Part shown: piece after piece, positions 52,526 to 61,028 of the stretch
How the letters are laid out: each line of letters begins with the position of its first letter
Position numbering within the stretch: the stretch's first letter is position 1
Assembly: GCF_004339085.1 (NCBI RefSeq)
Contig: NZ_SMFX01000001.1
Coordinates: 1,067,227-1,131,226 of the forward strand
DNA from: Thiogranum longum
GTDB lineage: Bacteria > Pseudomonadota > Gammaproteobacteria > DSM-19610
Length of the DNA: 64,000 nt
Direction: 5' to 3'
Position numbers and translations under genes: made by a program
Notes under the pieces: generated by a model
The model's input: the letters and a program-made list of their open reading frames with translations, nothing else
Database searches by the model: none
What the model was told of the DNA's origin: nothing

Positions 52526-54414
52526 CGACAGTACAGCGATCAACAATGACAGGAATACAGACTAAAGCAGAACACACCGGGTTCACATATTACGGTCGAG
52601 CCTTGTTTCTCCTGATGATGTTGGCACTGACGTCTAACGTTTGGGCGGATGTGCAAGCAACCCTGGATCGCTCGACGGTCTATGACGGGGAAACGGTCAC
52701 CCTGATGATCGAGGCAACCGGCAAGGATGAGTCGGGTGAGCCGGACTTGTCACCCCTGTCAAAGGACTTTGCCGTATTGGGTACCAGCACCAGCCAGCGT
52801 ATCCAGATTATCAACGGGCGGCGATCTGACAGCCGGCAATGGCAAGTGGAACTGGAACCCAAAAAGACCGGTTCCCTGGATATCCCCGCATTGAGTGTCG
52901 GCCGTTCAAAGACAAAACCGCTCGCCCTGAAGGTGATGGAGCAGTCAGCAGTCAGTGCGGTAGCCGGTGACCGGCCGGTGTTCATGCGTACCGAGGCGAG
53001 CACAGGTTCAATGGATGTCTATGTCCAGCAGCAGATCCTTTACGTAGTACGCCTGTACTACCGCGTGCCTCTGCTGGAAGGCGATTTCCAGGATCCTCAG
53101 CCTGACGATGCTGTCGTTGAACGCCTCGGCGAGGACCGCCATTTCAAGACCACGATCAAGGGTAAGGATTACCAGGTTGTAGAACGGCACTATGCAATCT
53201 TTCCCGAGAAAAGCGGTGATCTGCTGCTCCCGGCGATTACTTTCACCGGGCGTACGGCTTCGATATCATCAAGACGCTCATCACCCATGTCGTCAGATCT
53301 GCTCATCAAACGTTTCTTCGGGCGCAACCCGTTTGACGATCCTTTCTTCGGCGGCATGGCGGGAGACCCCGGGAAACGGTTTCGTGTTCGTAGCGAGGCG
53401 TTGACACTGGAAGTAAAACCCCGGCCGGCTTCCTATACGGGGAAGTTCTGGTTACCCAGTCAGGCGCTGACGCTGCAGGACAGCTGGCAGGACCCGTCGC
53501 CTGAGTTTCATGTTGGCGAACCGGTGACGAGGACGGTAACACTGAAAGCCAAAGGGCTTGAATCTTCACAGTTGCCGGTCATTGATTTCCCGTCGGTACA
53601 GGGAGTGCGGGTATACCCGGAACAGCCGGTCAGTGAAAATCTTACGGATGGTGACTGGATCTTTGGCGTCAGCAAGCAAACTGTTGCCTACGTGCCATCC
53701 ACGGCCGGCAAGATCACCCTGCCTGCTGTGCGAATCGACTGGTGGGACACGGCAAAGCACCAGCAGCGTAGTGCGCAATTACCGGCCAGAGAGATAGCCG
53801 TATTACCGGCAGCCGGCGGTACTTCGACACCGCAATCGCCGCCTGCTTCTGATACAACACCCGACACCGCAGTGCATGACACCGGGTCAGCACTACCTGC
53901 CGGTATACAAGGCTGGTGGAAGCAATGGATGGGGTATCGGAATATCCTGCTCGCCGCCGTGGCTGTGTTGGTGCTGCTTGTTGTCATTGTTTGGTGGAGA
54001 AATCAGCGGCATTTTACCCGTAACCACGGGTCTGCCGTGGCAGGCGCCCAGGGCAGGCAGCAGCACCCCCGTACCCGTAGCCGTGAATTGCGCGCAGCGC
54101 TTAAAGCAGCGTGCGAGGCCAATAATCCGCATGTGGCTGCAAAGGCCCTGCTTGAATGGGCAGCACTGGAGTGGCCGGAACAGCCGCCGCGCAACCTTGG
54201 CGCACTCGCACAACGACTGGCATCCGGCAGTGAAGAAGTCCGCCGGCTCGACAATATTCTTTACGGTGACGGGGCAGAGGCATGGCAGGGTGAAGCGTTA
54301 TGGAACGCACTGAAAACAGGGTTATCTCCCCGCCAGAAGCATGAGACTAAAGGGTCTGAAGGGCTGGCGCCTTTGTATCCCGAAGTCCAGCGGGCTGGCG
54401 AACACAGTAGCTGA
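52519..54414 (+). CDS. BatD-family membrane protein of the MoxR/Bat operon
   Basis: A 631-residue protein with an N-terminal signal/anchor helix (ALFLLMMLALTSNVWA), then a long periplasmic beta-rich region with tandem Ig-like BatD domains. Signatures include VYDGETVTLMIEA, ATLDRS near the start and KRFFGRNPFDDPFFGG. A single C-terminal membrane helix (ILLAAVAVLVLLVVIVWW) and a cytoplasmic helical tail end the protein. It closes the operon and overlaps batB/C by 7 bp. It probably scaffolds the VWA proteins in the envelope. Confidence 0.92.
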   Translation: MVTTVQRSTMTGIQTKAEHTGFTYYGRALFLLMMLALTSNVWADVQATLDRSTVYDGETVTLMIEATGKDESGEPDLSPLSKDFAVLGTSTSQRIQIINGRRSDSRQWQVELEPKKTGSLDIPALSVGRSKTKPLALKVMEQSAVSAVAGDRPVFMRTEASTGSMDVYVQQQILYVVRLYYRVPLLEGDFQDPQPDDAVVERLGEDRHFKTTIKGKDYQVVERHYAIFPEKSGDLLLPAITFTGRTASISSRRSSPMSSDLLIKRFFGRNPFDDPFFGGMAGDPGKRFRVRSEALTLEVKPRPASYTGKFWLPSQALTLQDSWQDPSPEFHVGEPVTRTVTLKAKGLESSQLPVIDFPSVQGVRVYPEQPVSENLTDGDWIFGVSKQTVAYVPSTAGKITLPAVRIDWWDTAKHQQRSAQLPAREIAVLPAAGGTSTPQSPPASDTTPDTAVHDTGSALPAGIQGWWKQWMGYRNILLAAVAVLVLLVVIVWWRNQRHFTRNHGSAVAGAQGRQQHPRTRSRELRAALKAACEANNPHVAAKALLEWAALEWPEQPPRNLGALAQRLASGSEEVRRLDNILYGDGAEAWQGEALWNALKTGLSPRQKHETKGSEGLAPLYPEVQRAGEHSS

Positions 54415-54435
54415 GTATAATTCCGGACTCTGGCG

Positions 54436-54837
54436 CTATGCCAGAGTCTGTTCGAGCGTTCGCTTGATATTTTCCCGGTCGAATGTTTTCTCCAGTGCTC
54501 CATTGAACCCGTGTTCCGCATAATGGGTCATTTCCACTGCCGTCGTATCTCCACTTGAGACAATCAGCCTGGCCTGGGGGTCCAGTTCGCGCAGTATAGT
54601 TGCGATTTCTTTCCCGCCCCTGTCCGCGGGGATGTTGAGGTCGAGGATGACAATGTTAATCGGGGTACCGCTTTCCAGTGAATGTCGGTAGAGGCGGATT
54701 GCCTCGTCGCTGGTACTTGACAGAAGGGTTGTATACCCCAGTTTTTCCAGTATGAGCGCGTAGAGTTCCCGTATATCTTCTTCGTCATCGACTACCAGGA
54801 CTGTTCGGTCGGAAGGCTTGTTTGCAGCAGATTCCAT
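54436..54837 (-). CDS. Single-domain response regulator (CheY-like)
   Basis: A 133-residue receiver domain with no output domain. VVDDEEDI forms the acidic pocket, ILDLNIPADRGG holds the phospho-acceptor Asp, SSGD the switch residue and LEKTF the lysine. The ATG at 54837 is preferred over an upstream TTG. It converges with batD. With no kinase beside it, its partner is unknown; it may act in a phosphorelay. Confidence 0.9.
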   Translation of the reverse strand: MESAANKPSDRTVLVVDDEEDIRELYALILEKLGYTTLLSSTSDEAIRLYRHSLESGTPINIVILDLNIPADRGGKEIATILRELDPQARLIVSSGDTTAVEMTHYAEHGFNGALEKTFDRENIKRTLEQTLA

Positions 54838-54932
54838 TTTAAGTCCGGCTGGCAAAAGGAAGATTGATAGTGATGATTATAGCGTCCGCTGAAAAAACAG
54901 CCACGCAGGTTAAAAGGCGGGAGTCCCGATAT

Positions 54933-54961
54933 AAAAAAGGCCCCGCTAAGGGGCCTTTAAA
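54933..54961 (-). terminator. Terminator of the DsrC/TusE-family gene (possibly bidirectional)
   Basis: AAGGCCCC / GGGGCCTT stem with a GCTAA loop. On the minus strand it is followed by CCTTTTTTAT, and on the plus strand by a shorter T run, so it may work both ways. It lies 17 bp after the dsrC/tusE-like stop. Confidence 0.88.
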
Positions 54962-54977
54962 ACCGCAGGGGGGCAGT

Positions 54978-55313
54978 TTAGCTGCAGCCCTTGGGCCGTG
55001 GCAGGCCGGCGACCTTGTTGGCGCACTTGATCAGTCCGGTCGGGAACAGCGAGTAGATGTATTTCTGGTCACTGCGATCCTTGCCGTATTTTTTCTTCAT
55101 CAGTTTGGAGAACTGACGTGGTTCACAAACGGTACCGTTATCATGGAAGTACTCGCGCGCCAGATTGATGATATCCCAGTGTTCCTGGGTGAGTTCCGGA
55201 ATTTTTTCGTTTTTGGCGATTACCTCTGCCAGTTCCGGACTCCACTCATCCAGGTTGTTCAGCCAGCCCGCTTCGCTGAGTTCAATGATTTTACCGTTTA
55301 CTTCTGCTTGCAT
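54978..55313 (-). CDS. DsrC/TusE-family sulfur-transfer protein with displaced second cysteine
   Basis: A 111-residue cytoplasmic protein of the DsrC/TusE/DsvC family, which carries sulfur as a persulfide or trisulfide on C-terminal cysteines. The C-terminal arm reads KCANKVAGLPRPKGCS. The penultimate cysteine (Cys110, 'CysA') is present. The position of CysB, 11 residues earlier, is Asn99, with a cysteine instead two residues upstream (Cys97). TusE-type proteins have only CysA and true DsrC has both, so this is an unusual variant. There is no dsrAB, tusBCD or dsrEFH in the window. The gene stands alone with its own terminator. Confidence 0.92.
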   Translation of the reverse strand: MQAEVNGKIIELSEAGWLNNLDEWSPELAEVIAKNEKIPELTQEHWDIINLAREYFHDNGTVCEPRQFSKLMKKKYGKDRSDQKYIYSLFPTGLIKCANKVAGLPRPKGCS

Positions 55314-55481
55314 CGTTCAATGCTCCTTGCCAATTTCATGTAGCATTTCAGGTTTAATAGTTGACTAATTTTATCAGGTATTGTCAATAATTACTATTTG
55401 TTGAAATGCTTATGGATGGTTGGGGTATTTCCGGGTCTGGTAAGGTGAGCGAATGACAGGTGCAAAATACAGAGCAGTTGG

Positions 55482-55487
55482 TACAAT
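55482..55487 (+). promoter_or_regulatory. Candidate -10 box (TACAAT) for the SRP RNA transcript
   Basis: TACAAT is followed by a G/C-rich discriminator (GCCGCG), as in promoters of stable RNAs under stringent control. It would start transcription about 40 nt before the mature SRP RNA. The -35 region is weak (no clear TTGACA at 16-18 bp), so the call is tentative. Confidence 0.35.
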
Positions 55488-55532
55488 GCCGCGTCCTCCG
55501 GCCATGTGCCGGCAGTTCGGACAACGCGTTAT

Positions 55533-55647
55533 GGTGATCTGTACCGGTCCCCTCGCGACAGTAAACTGTGAACCCGGTCAGGCCTGGAAGGGAGCAGCCG
55601 CAGCAGTGGACCTGGGCGCCGGGGTGTGGCTGGTACGGGTCGCCACC
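55533..55647 (+). ncRNA. ffs: Signal recognition particle RNA (4.5S type)
   Basis: A rod-like RNA of about 115 nt. The apical core GGTCAGGCCTGGAAGGGAGCAG, split here as GGTCAGGCCTGGAAGG then GAGCAGCCGCAGCAG, matches the conserved domain IV of 4.5S RNA that binds Ffh. The closing stem pairs GGTGATCTGTACC with GGTACGGGTCGCCACC. The SRP RNA gene directly upstream of dnaX is a known gammaproteobacterial arrangement. Ends are set by the pairing and may be off by a few bases. Confidence 0.93.
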
Positions 55648-55718
55648 CATTCTTCCGCAATCTCCCGGCCCGGCTTCTGTATAATGAGCCGTGTTTCTGG
55701 ATGTCTTTCGGATCTTCA

Positions 55719-57332
55719 ATGAGTTATCAGGTTCTGGCACGCAAATGGCGGCCACGAAAGTTTGCCGAGATGGTGGGGCAGGAGCATGTGCTGCGTGCGC
55801 TGATCAACGCGCTGGACAATGACCGGTTGCACCATGCGTACCTGTTTACCGGTACGCGCGGTGTGGGCAAGACCACCGTGGCGCGTATTTTCGCCAAGTC
55901 GCTCAACTGCGAGTCGGGCGTAAGCGCAGAGCCCTGCGGCGAGTGTTCTGCCTGCGTGGAAATCGATGAGGGTCGCTTTGTGGACCTGATAGAGGTCGAT
56001 GCGGCCTCGCGCACCAAGGTCGAGGATACCCGCGAGTTACTTGATAATGTGCAGTACGCACCGACCCGTGGCCGTTACAAGGTGTACCTGATCGATGAGG
56101 TGCACATGCTCTCGGCGCACAGCTTCAATGCGTTGCTGAAAACCCTTGAGGAACCACCACCCCACGTCAAATTCCTGCTTGCTACCACTGATCCGCAAAA
56201 GCTGCCGGCCACGGTATTGTCGCGCTGCCTGCAGTTCAACCTGAAGCGTTTGCCAATGCCGTTGATCAGTGGTCACCTGGAAACCCTGTTAAAGGCCGAG
56301 TCTGTTACTGCTGAGGTATCTGCATTACAACTGCTTGCACGCGCGGCCGATGGCAGCATGCGCGATGCCCTCAGTTTGCTGGACCAGGCCATTGCGTTTG
56401 GTGACGGCGGAGTGAGTGAAGCCGATGTACGCAGCATGCTCGGCACCATCGAGCGTGGTCATGTCACCGCTATCCTGCGCGCACTGGCGGATGCAGATGC
56501 CCCGGCCCTGTTGGCTGTGATCGAACAGCTTTCACAGCAGGCGCCAGACTATGAAGGGCTGCTGGCAGAGTTGTTGACTGATTTACAGCAGATCGCAATT
56601 GCCCAGGTGGCGGCTGAAGCGGTCGATGCCGATATCGAAGCACGCGAGACATTGCTGGAACTGGCACAGCGCATGGATCCGGAAGATGTACAGTTATATT
56701 ACCAGATCGGCCTGGTCGGTCGGCGTGACCTGCCACTGTCCCCCGATCCGCGTGGCGGCATGGAGATGATCCTGTTACGTATGCTGGCGTTTCGTCCGGT
56801 GACAGGTGAGCAGCCACAAGTTGCTGCGCGTCCGCTTCCGTCGCGTAAGGCCGGAGCATCTGCGACGGCCCCGTCAAACCAGGCGAATACTTCCGGCAAA
56901 CCGGTGGCAGCGCCTGCGACTTCGGCAGCCCCGCAGCCTCGCTTGTCAGAGGATGCTGACTGGTCAGCGCTTGTCGACTGCATGCAGCTCAAGGGTATGC
57001 TGCGGGAACTGGCGATGAATTGCGCGGTCGAGACAAGGGATGGCGGCCACTGGAAGTTGATGCTGGACAGTGAGCACCAGCAGTTATTGAGCAAGACGCG
57101 TCAGCAGCAGCTGGAAGAAAGGCTTGGCGAATGCATGGGAAAAGACATTAAACTGGATATCGGTATCGAAGGTGCCAGTTCAGACACGCCCGCACAAAAG
57201 CGTCAGCGTGAAGCGGAACAGCGCCAGGCCGGTGCTGTTGAGGCAATTACCTCTGACCCGAACGTCAAGGCCTTCCAGAAAAGCTTCGGTGCCACCTTGC
57301 ACGATGAAACGATACGTCCCCGGGACACTTGA
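55719..57332 (+). CDS. dnaX: DNA polymerase III subunit gamma/tau
   Basis: Clamp-loader ATPase of the replisome, 537 residues from the ATG at 55719 (MSYQVLARKWRP, the canonical start). It has Walker A GTRGVGKTTVARIFAKSL, a zinc module with four cysteines (CESGVSAEPCGECSACVEI), Walker B YLIDEVHML and SRC motif VLSRCLQF. The C-terminal third has the tau-specific region after a Pro/Ala-rich linker (about residues 395-440). I saw no obvious A-rich slippery site for making gamma by frameshift. It begins the dnaX-ybaB-recR operon. Confidence 0.96.
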   Translation: MSYQVLARKWRPRKFAEMVGQEHVLRALINALDNDRLHHAYLFTGTRGVGKTTVARIFAKSLNCESGVSAEPCGECSACVEIDEGRFVDLIEVDAASRTKVEDTRELLDNVQYAPTRGRYKVYLIDEVHMLSAHSFNALLKTLEEPPPHVKFLLATTDPQKLPATVLSRCLQFNLKRLPMPLISGHLETLLKAESVTAEVSALQLLARAADGSMRDALSLLDQAIAFGDGGVSEADVRSMLGTIERGHVTAILRALADADAPALLAVIEQLSQQAPDYEGLLAELLTDLQQIAIAQVAAEAVDADIEARETLLELAQRMDPEDVQLYYQIGLVGRRDLPLSPDPRGGMEMILLRMLAFRPVTGEQPQVAARPLPSRKAGASATAPSNQANTSGKPVAAPATSAAPQPRLSEDADWSALVDCMQLKGMLRELAMNCAVETRDGGHWKLMLDSEHQQLLSKTRQQQLEERLGECMGKDIKLDIGIEGASSDTPAQKRQREAEQRQAGAVEAITSDPNVKAFQKSFGATLHDETIRPRDT

Positions 57333-57361
57333 ACACGACACATGATTGAGGAACGATACGT

Positions 57362-57685
57362 ATGAAAGGCGGACTCGGAAACCTGATGAAGCAGGCCCAG
57401 GAGATGCAGGCCAATGTACAGAAAGCCCAGGAAGAGGTGGCAAAAATGGAAGCCACCGGTGAATCCGGCGGTGGGCTGGTCAAGGTGACACTGACAGGGC
57501 GCCACGAGGCGCGCCGTGTAGAGATCGACGACAGCCTGATCGGCGACGACAAGGAAATGCTTGAAGACCTGATTGCCGCTGCCATCAATGATGCCACGCA
57601 CAAGGTCGACAACATGACCCAGGAGCATATGGCAGGTATGACTGCCGGCCTGAATCTGCCTGCGGGCATGAAACTGCCGTTCTGA
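57362..57685 (+). CDS. YbaB/EbfC nucleoid-associated protein
   Basis: A 107-residue DNA-binding protein that forms tweezer-like dimers. It opens [20 protein letters not shown], with a long Gln/Glu-rich N-terminal helix, then [20 protein letters not shown] strands and a C-terminal helix with [14 protein letters not shown]. It lies between dnaX and recR, its invariant place in many bacteria. Confidence 0.96.
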   Translation: MKGGLGNLMKQAQEMQANVQKAQEEVAKMEATGESGGGLVKVTLTGRHEARRVEIDDSLIGDDKEMLEDLIAAAINDATHKVDNMTQEHMAGMTAGLNLPAGMKLPF

Positions 57686-57690
57686 CCTGA

Positions 57691-58290
57691 ATGGCTGCAT
57701 CCCCCCTTATCCAGCAGTTGATGGAGGCTTTCCGATGTCTGCCCGGCGTGGGCAACAAGACAGCGCAGCGTATGGCCTACCATCTGCTCGAGCGCGACCG
57801 CGAAGGTGGCCGGCAATTGTCACTGATGCTGCAGAAAGCGATGGATGGCATCGGACGTTGCAGTGATTGCCGTACGCTGTGCGAAACGGAGACGTGCTCC
57901 CTTTGTGCCGGCAACAGTCGCGATGACACGGTGCTGTGTGTGGTGGAAAACCCCATGGATGTTGAAGCACTGGAGCAGGCCACGGACTTTCGTGGCCGAT
58001 ACTTTGTGCTTATGGGGCACCTGTCGCCACTGGACGGTATCGGGCCGGAAGAGCTTGGCCTGGACGGGCTGGGAGAACGTTTCGCGAACAGCGCATTACA
58101 GGAAGTCATCCTTGCGACAAACCCGACGGTTGAAGGTGAGGCCACAGCGCAATACATCAGCGACATGGCACGCGAGAAGGGTATCCGAACCACGCGTATT
58201 GCGCACGGTGTGCCAATGGGAGGCGAGCTGGAATATATCGACAGCGGCACATTGTCTCATGCATTCTCCGGGCGTCGGGACCTGACCTGA
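57691..58290 (+). CDS. recR: Recombination protein RecR
   Basis: Recombination mediator that works with RecO and RecF in gap repair. Of 199 residues, the helix-hairpin-helix is [20 protein letters not shown], the zinc finger [16 protein letters not shown], the Toprim domain [13 protein letters not shown], and the C-terminal Walker-like stretch [21 protein letters not shown]. It starts 5 bp after ybaB. Confidence 0.97.
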   Translation: MAASPLIQQLMEAFRCLPGVGNKTAQRMAYHLLERDREGGRQLSLMLQKAMDGIGRCSDCRTLCETETCSLCAGNSRDDTVLCVVENPMDVEALEQATDFRGRYFVLMGHLSPLDGIGPEELGLDGLGERFANSALQEVILATNPTVEGEATAQYISDMAREKGIRTTRIAHGVPMGGELEYIDSGTLSHAFSGRRDLT

Positions 58291-58418
58291 GCAAAGTAAA
58301 AATTATATCTTTAGCGCTGATTTAAAAAACACTTATAACTTATTGTAAATAAAATAATAATAGTTTCGTTTCGTGGTGAATTCCGACGGTTTTCTGACAG
58401 CAGACCCATCTGAAATAT

Positions 58419-58457
58419 TGGTATAAACTTATACCACTGACCTGCCGATTGTGCAGG
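58419..58457 (+). promoter_or_regulatory. Palindrome and promoter-like region upstream of a small unknown gene
   Basis: A perfect 8-bp dyad TGGTATAA (58419-58426) / TTATACCA (58429-58436) lies in an unusually AT-rich stretch after recR. TAAA (58424-58427) and GCCGATT (58444-58450), spaced 16 bp, resemble a flagellar sigma-28 promoter (usual spacing 15). CCTGC/GCAGG (58441-58457) forms a small hairpin right after. This could be an operator overlapping a promoter for the gene at 58485. Confidence 0.35.
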
Positions 58458-58484
58458 CTGAATCGTAACGGACAGGAAGCCATT

Positions 58485-58850
58485 ATGGACGTCACCCGGT
58501 TACCGTCAGCGTCATACACGCGCCCGGTAACATCTCCAGCCAGTGCAGGCGCACACGCGGGTTTCACCAGCGTGGTCGAGCCTGTGGGCGTGGCGAACGA
58601 AAGCAACCGGGTCGATAACGAGAGGCCTGCCCGTGTTGTGCAGGGGGAGCTGCTTGAGCGTCATCGGAGCAGCTACCAGTCCACCCGTGCTTTCGTCAAT
58701 GAACACAACCTGGATCATTCACGCCCTGCTGACCAGTCCGGCATTTCTTCACTCAAGTCACGTTCTGCGTTATTCCAGTACGCCAATAACATCCGCCCGG
58801 AATCCCTTTCAGACCTGACACAGGGTCGCAGCGTCAACTACTTCGTATAA
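58485..58850 (+). CDS. Small hypothetical protein (121 aa), unrecognised
   Basis: The ATG has an AGGAAG ribosome site 6-7 nt upstream. The product is hydrophilic and likely disordered in the first 45 residues (MDVTRLPSASYTRPVTSPAS). A helical middle part follows (ELLERHRSSYQSTRAFVNEH), then a C-terminal SALFQYANNIRPESLSDLTQ with the end GRSVNYFV. There is no signal peptide, membrane helix or cysteine. I do not recognise the family. The upstream sigma-28-like element hints at a link to motility, but this is weak. Confidence 0.65.
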   Translation: MDVTRLPSASYTRPVTSPASAGAHAGFTSVVEPVGVANESNRVDNERPARVVQGELLERHRSSYQSTRAFVNEHNLDHSRPADQSGISSLKSRSALFQYANNIRPESLSDLTQGRSVNYFV

Positions 58851-58923
58851 GTCTGCGCTACACGCATTGATCGTCTTGCCGGCGAGCGTTACGCTTGCAT
58901 AAAACACGGGTGAGGAAATATTC

Positions 58924-59268
58924 ATGACGGACTGTCTGTTTTGCAAAATGGTCAAGGGCGAGATAAACCCGGACACGGTCTACGAAGATGATGATGTGCT
59001 GGCGTTTCGTGACATCAATCCGCAGGCGCCGACGCATGTGCTGGTTATCCCGAAGCAACATGTATCAACCCTGAATGATCTGGATGACAGTAATGCACAT
59101 CTGGTGGGAAAGATGATGCTGGCGGCAGCGGCTATTGCAAGGCAGGAAGGCTTTGACCAGCAGGGTTACCGGACGGTCATGAACTGTAATGCCGATGGTG
59201 GCCAGACGGTGTTCCATCTCCACCTGCACCTGCTGGGCGGGCGCCCCATGCACTGGCCACCGGGCTGA
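58924..59268 (+). CDS. HIT-family (histidine triad, HINT-like) nucleotide hydrolase
   Basis: A 114-residue cytoplasmic protein opening MTDCLFCKMVKGEINPDTVY. The triad motif is TVFHLHLHLLGG (HxHxH) near the C-terminus, the site of the AMP intermediate. HINT proteins hydrolyse phosphoramidates such as AMP-lysine. A TGAGGAAA site precedes the ATG. It converges with the SulP gene 9 bp away. Confidence 0.95.
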   Translation: MTDCLFCKMVKGEINPDTVYEDDDVLAFRDINPQAPTHVLVIPKQHVSTLNDLDDSNAHLVGKMMLAAAAIARQEGFDQQGYRTVMNCNADGGQTVFHLHLHLLGGRPMHWPPG

Positions 59269-59277
59269 GTGGCTGTA

Positions 59278-60945
59278 TCAGTGATGTGTCTGCACGTGCT
59301 TGAGGGCATCACGTAATGCATCGATGCGGTTGCGACAGATATACTTTTCGTCAAAGTGCCGGGTGACGCCCTGTCGTTCCAGCAGGTTGAGCACCTCTTT
59401 CCTTACGCCGACCAGGAATACCGGGCGACCTGCATCGAGAGAATCCATAATGATGTCATCAATGGCGCGCGACGTCGTGTAGTCGACGGATGTCGTGTCA
59501 CTCAGATCCAGCAGCATGACGTCATAGTTGCTGACTTCGGCGTGCAGCCGTACCATAGCCTTGGCTGACGAAAAGCTCATCGGGCCGCTGAGATGAAACA
59601 GCAGGATACGCCCGTCGGCCTGCTTCATGATTTCGGTTTCTTCTTCTGATAGCGGCGTCTCGCCTTCCGGGCGGGTGATGGCGGACATGCCGCGGACCTG
59701 CAGATCCGTCATGCGTTGCATGAACAGGAAGCTGGCCATGACCATACCGATACCGACTGCCAGCAGCAGGTCTATGGTTACGGTAACGATGAACACCACC
59801 AGCATAATGGCAGCACCTGCCCTGGGGACATTGTGCAGCCGCTTGAGATAGTCCCAGTCGATGATGTCAGTGCCGACCTTGATAAGAATGCCCGCCAGTA
59901 CGGCCTTGGGAATACTGCTGGCCAGCGGGCCGGCGCCGAGAACGATGGCGAGCAGCACCAGTGCATGCAGTGCACCGGAAATCGGTGTGCGTCCACCGGC
60001 TTTGACATTGACCATGGTGCGCATGGTGGCGCCGGCACCGGGCAGTCCACCGAACATACCTGCGATGGTATTGCCGATGCCCTGACCAATCAGTTCCCGG
60101 TTGGACTTGTGCTGGGTCCGTGTAATGTTGTCTGCTACCAGTGATGTCAGCAGTGAATCGATGGCACCAAGACCTGCCAGCGTAAACCCTGATGCAACCA
60201 TCTTGAGTGCCAGCGACATCTCGAACACCGGTCTCTGGAACTCCGGAAAGGCAGTTGGTATGTCACCAATGATGGGTGTACTGCCCGGTTCCACAAACAG
60301 GACATAACCCGCTGTACCAACCACCAGCGCCAGTAACGGCGAGGGAACCAGGCGATTGAGGCGTGGCAGCAGTGACGGCACGCCGTATACGATCACCAGC
60401 GTAACCAGTCCCAGCATCAGTGCTACCGTGTTGACGTCGGCCAGGTATTCGGGAAAGGTCTGTGCGGCAGTCAGCGGTTTCGATGCGCCGTCATGGCCGA
60501 GTATCGGGCCCAGTTGCAACAGGATGATAATGACGCCGATGCCACTCATAAACCCGGACACCACCGGGTGTGGCACCAGCTCGATGTACTTGCCCCAGCG
60601 TAACAGCCCGAGCAGGATCTGGAACAGCCCACCAAGCATGACGACGGTGAAAGCCAGTGCGGCGCCACGCGCCGGGTCATCCGGGAACATCGCCGTGTAT
60701 TGCAGGAAGATGGCCGCCATGACAACGGTCATTGGACCCGTTGGGCCTGAGACCTGTGCCGGCGTGCCGCCAAACAGGGCAGCGAAAAGACCAACAAATA
60801 TAGCGCCGTACAAACCTGCTACGGGACCTGTGCCGGCTGCCACGCCCATGGCCATCGCCAACGGGAGGGCAACCACAGCCGCGGTCAGGCCGCCATAGAT
60901 GTCGCCACGAAGATTGTTGAAATGAAGGCCGTTGATCAGTGCCAT
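59278..60945 (-). CDS. SulP-family anion transporter with STAS domain (second copy)
   Basis: A 555-residue SLC26/SulP protein unrelated in detail to the one at 41236. The ATG at 60945 (MALINGLHFNNLRGDIYGGL) is chosen because the longer upstream frame is low-quality, Arg/Pro-rich sequence. The transport domain carries GLTAAVVALPLAMAMGVAAG and VSGPTGPMTVVMAAIF. The STAS domain (about residues 440-545) includes LFHLSGPMSFSSAKAMVRL and the conserved LDLSDTTSVDYT. Members of this subgroup include bicarbonate carriers (BicA-like), so inorganic carbon is a possible substrate; not proven. Confidence 0.9.
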   Translation of the reverse strand: MALINGLHFNNLRGDIYGGLTAAVVALPLAMAMGVAAGTGPVAGLYGAIFVGLFAALFGGTPAQVSGPTGPMTVVMAAIFLQYTAMFPDDPARGAALAFTVVMLGGLFQILLGLLRWGKYIELVPHPVVSGFMSGIGVIIILLQLGPILGHDGASKPLTAAQTFPEYLADVNTVALMLGLVTLVIVYGVPSLLPRLNRLVPSPLLALVVGTAGYVLFVEPGSTPIIGDIPTAFPEFQRPVFEMSLALKMVASGFTLAGLGAIDSLLTSLVADNITRTQHKSNRELIGQGIGNTIAGMFGGLPGAGATMRTMVNVKAGGRTPISGALHALVLLAIVLGAGPLASSIPKAVLAGILIKVGTDIIDWDYLKRLHNVPRAGAAIMLVVFIVTVTIDLLLAVGIGMVMASFLFMQRMTDLQVRGMSAITRPEGETPLSEEETEIMKQADGRILLFHLSGPMSFSSAKAMVRLHAEVSNYDVMLLDLSDTTSVDYTTSRAIDDIIMDSLDAGRPVFLVGVRKEVLNLLERQGVTRHFDEKYICRNRIDALRDALKHVQTHH

Positions 60946-61028
60946 GGGTATGACTGTCCTGCGCCGGTAAAAGACGCAGATTCTAGCATGTCCGGCGTGC
61001 GAGGCATGCGCCGGTTTCTGCAGATTTT

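Noticed and set aside
55719-57332. Programmed -1 frameshift in dnaX producing gamma
   Set aside because: No A-rich slippery heptamer with a downstream hairpin was evident between the ATPase part and the tau region.
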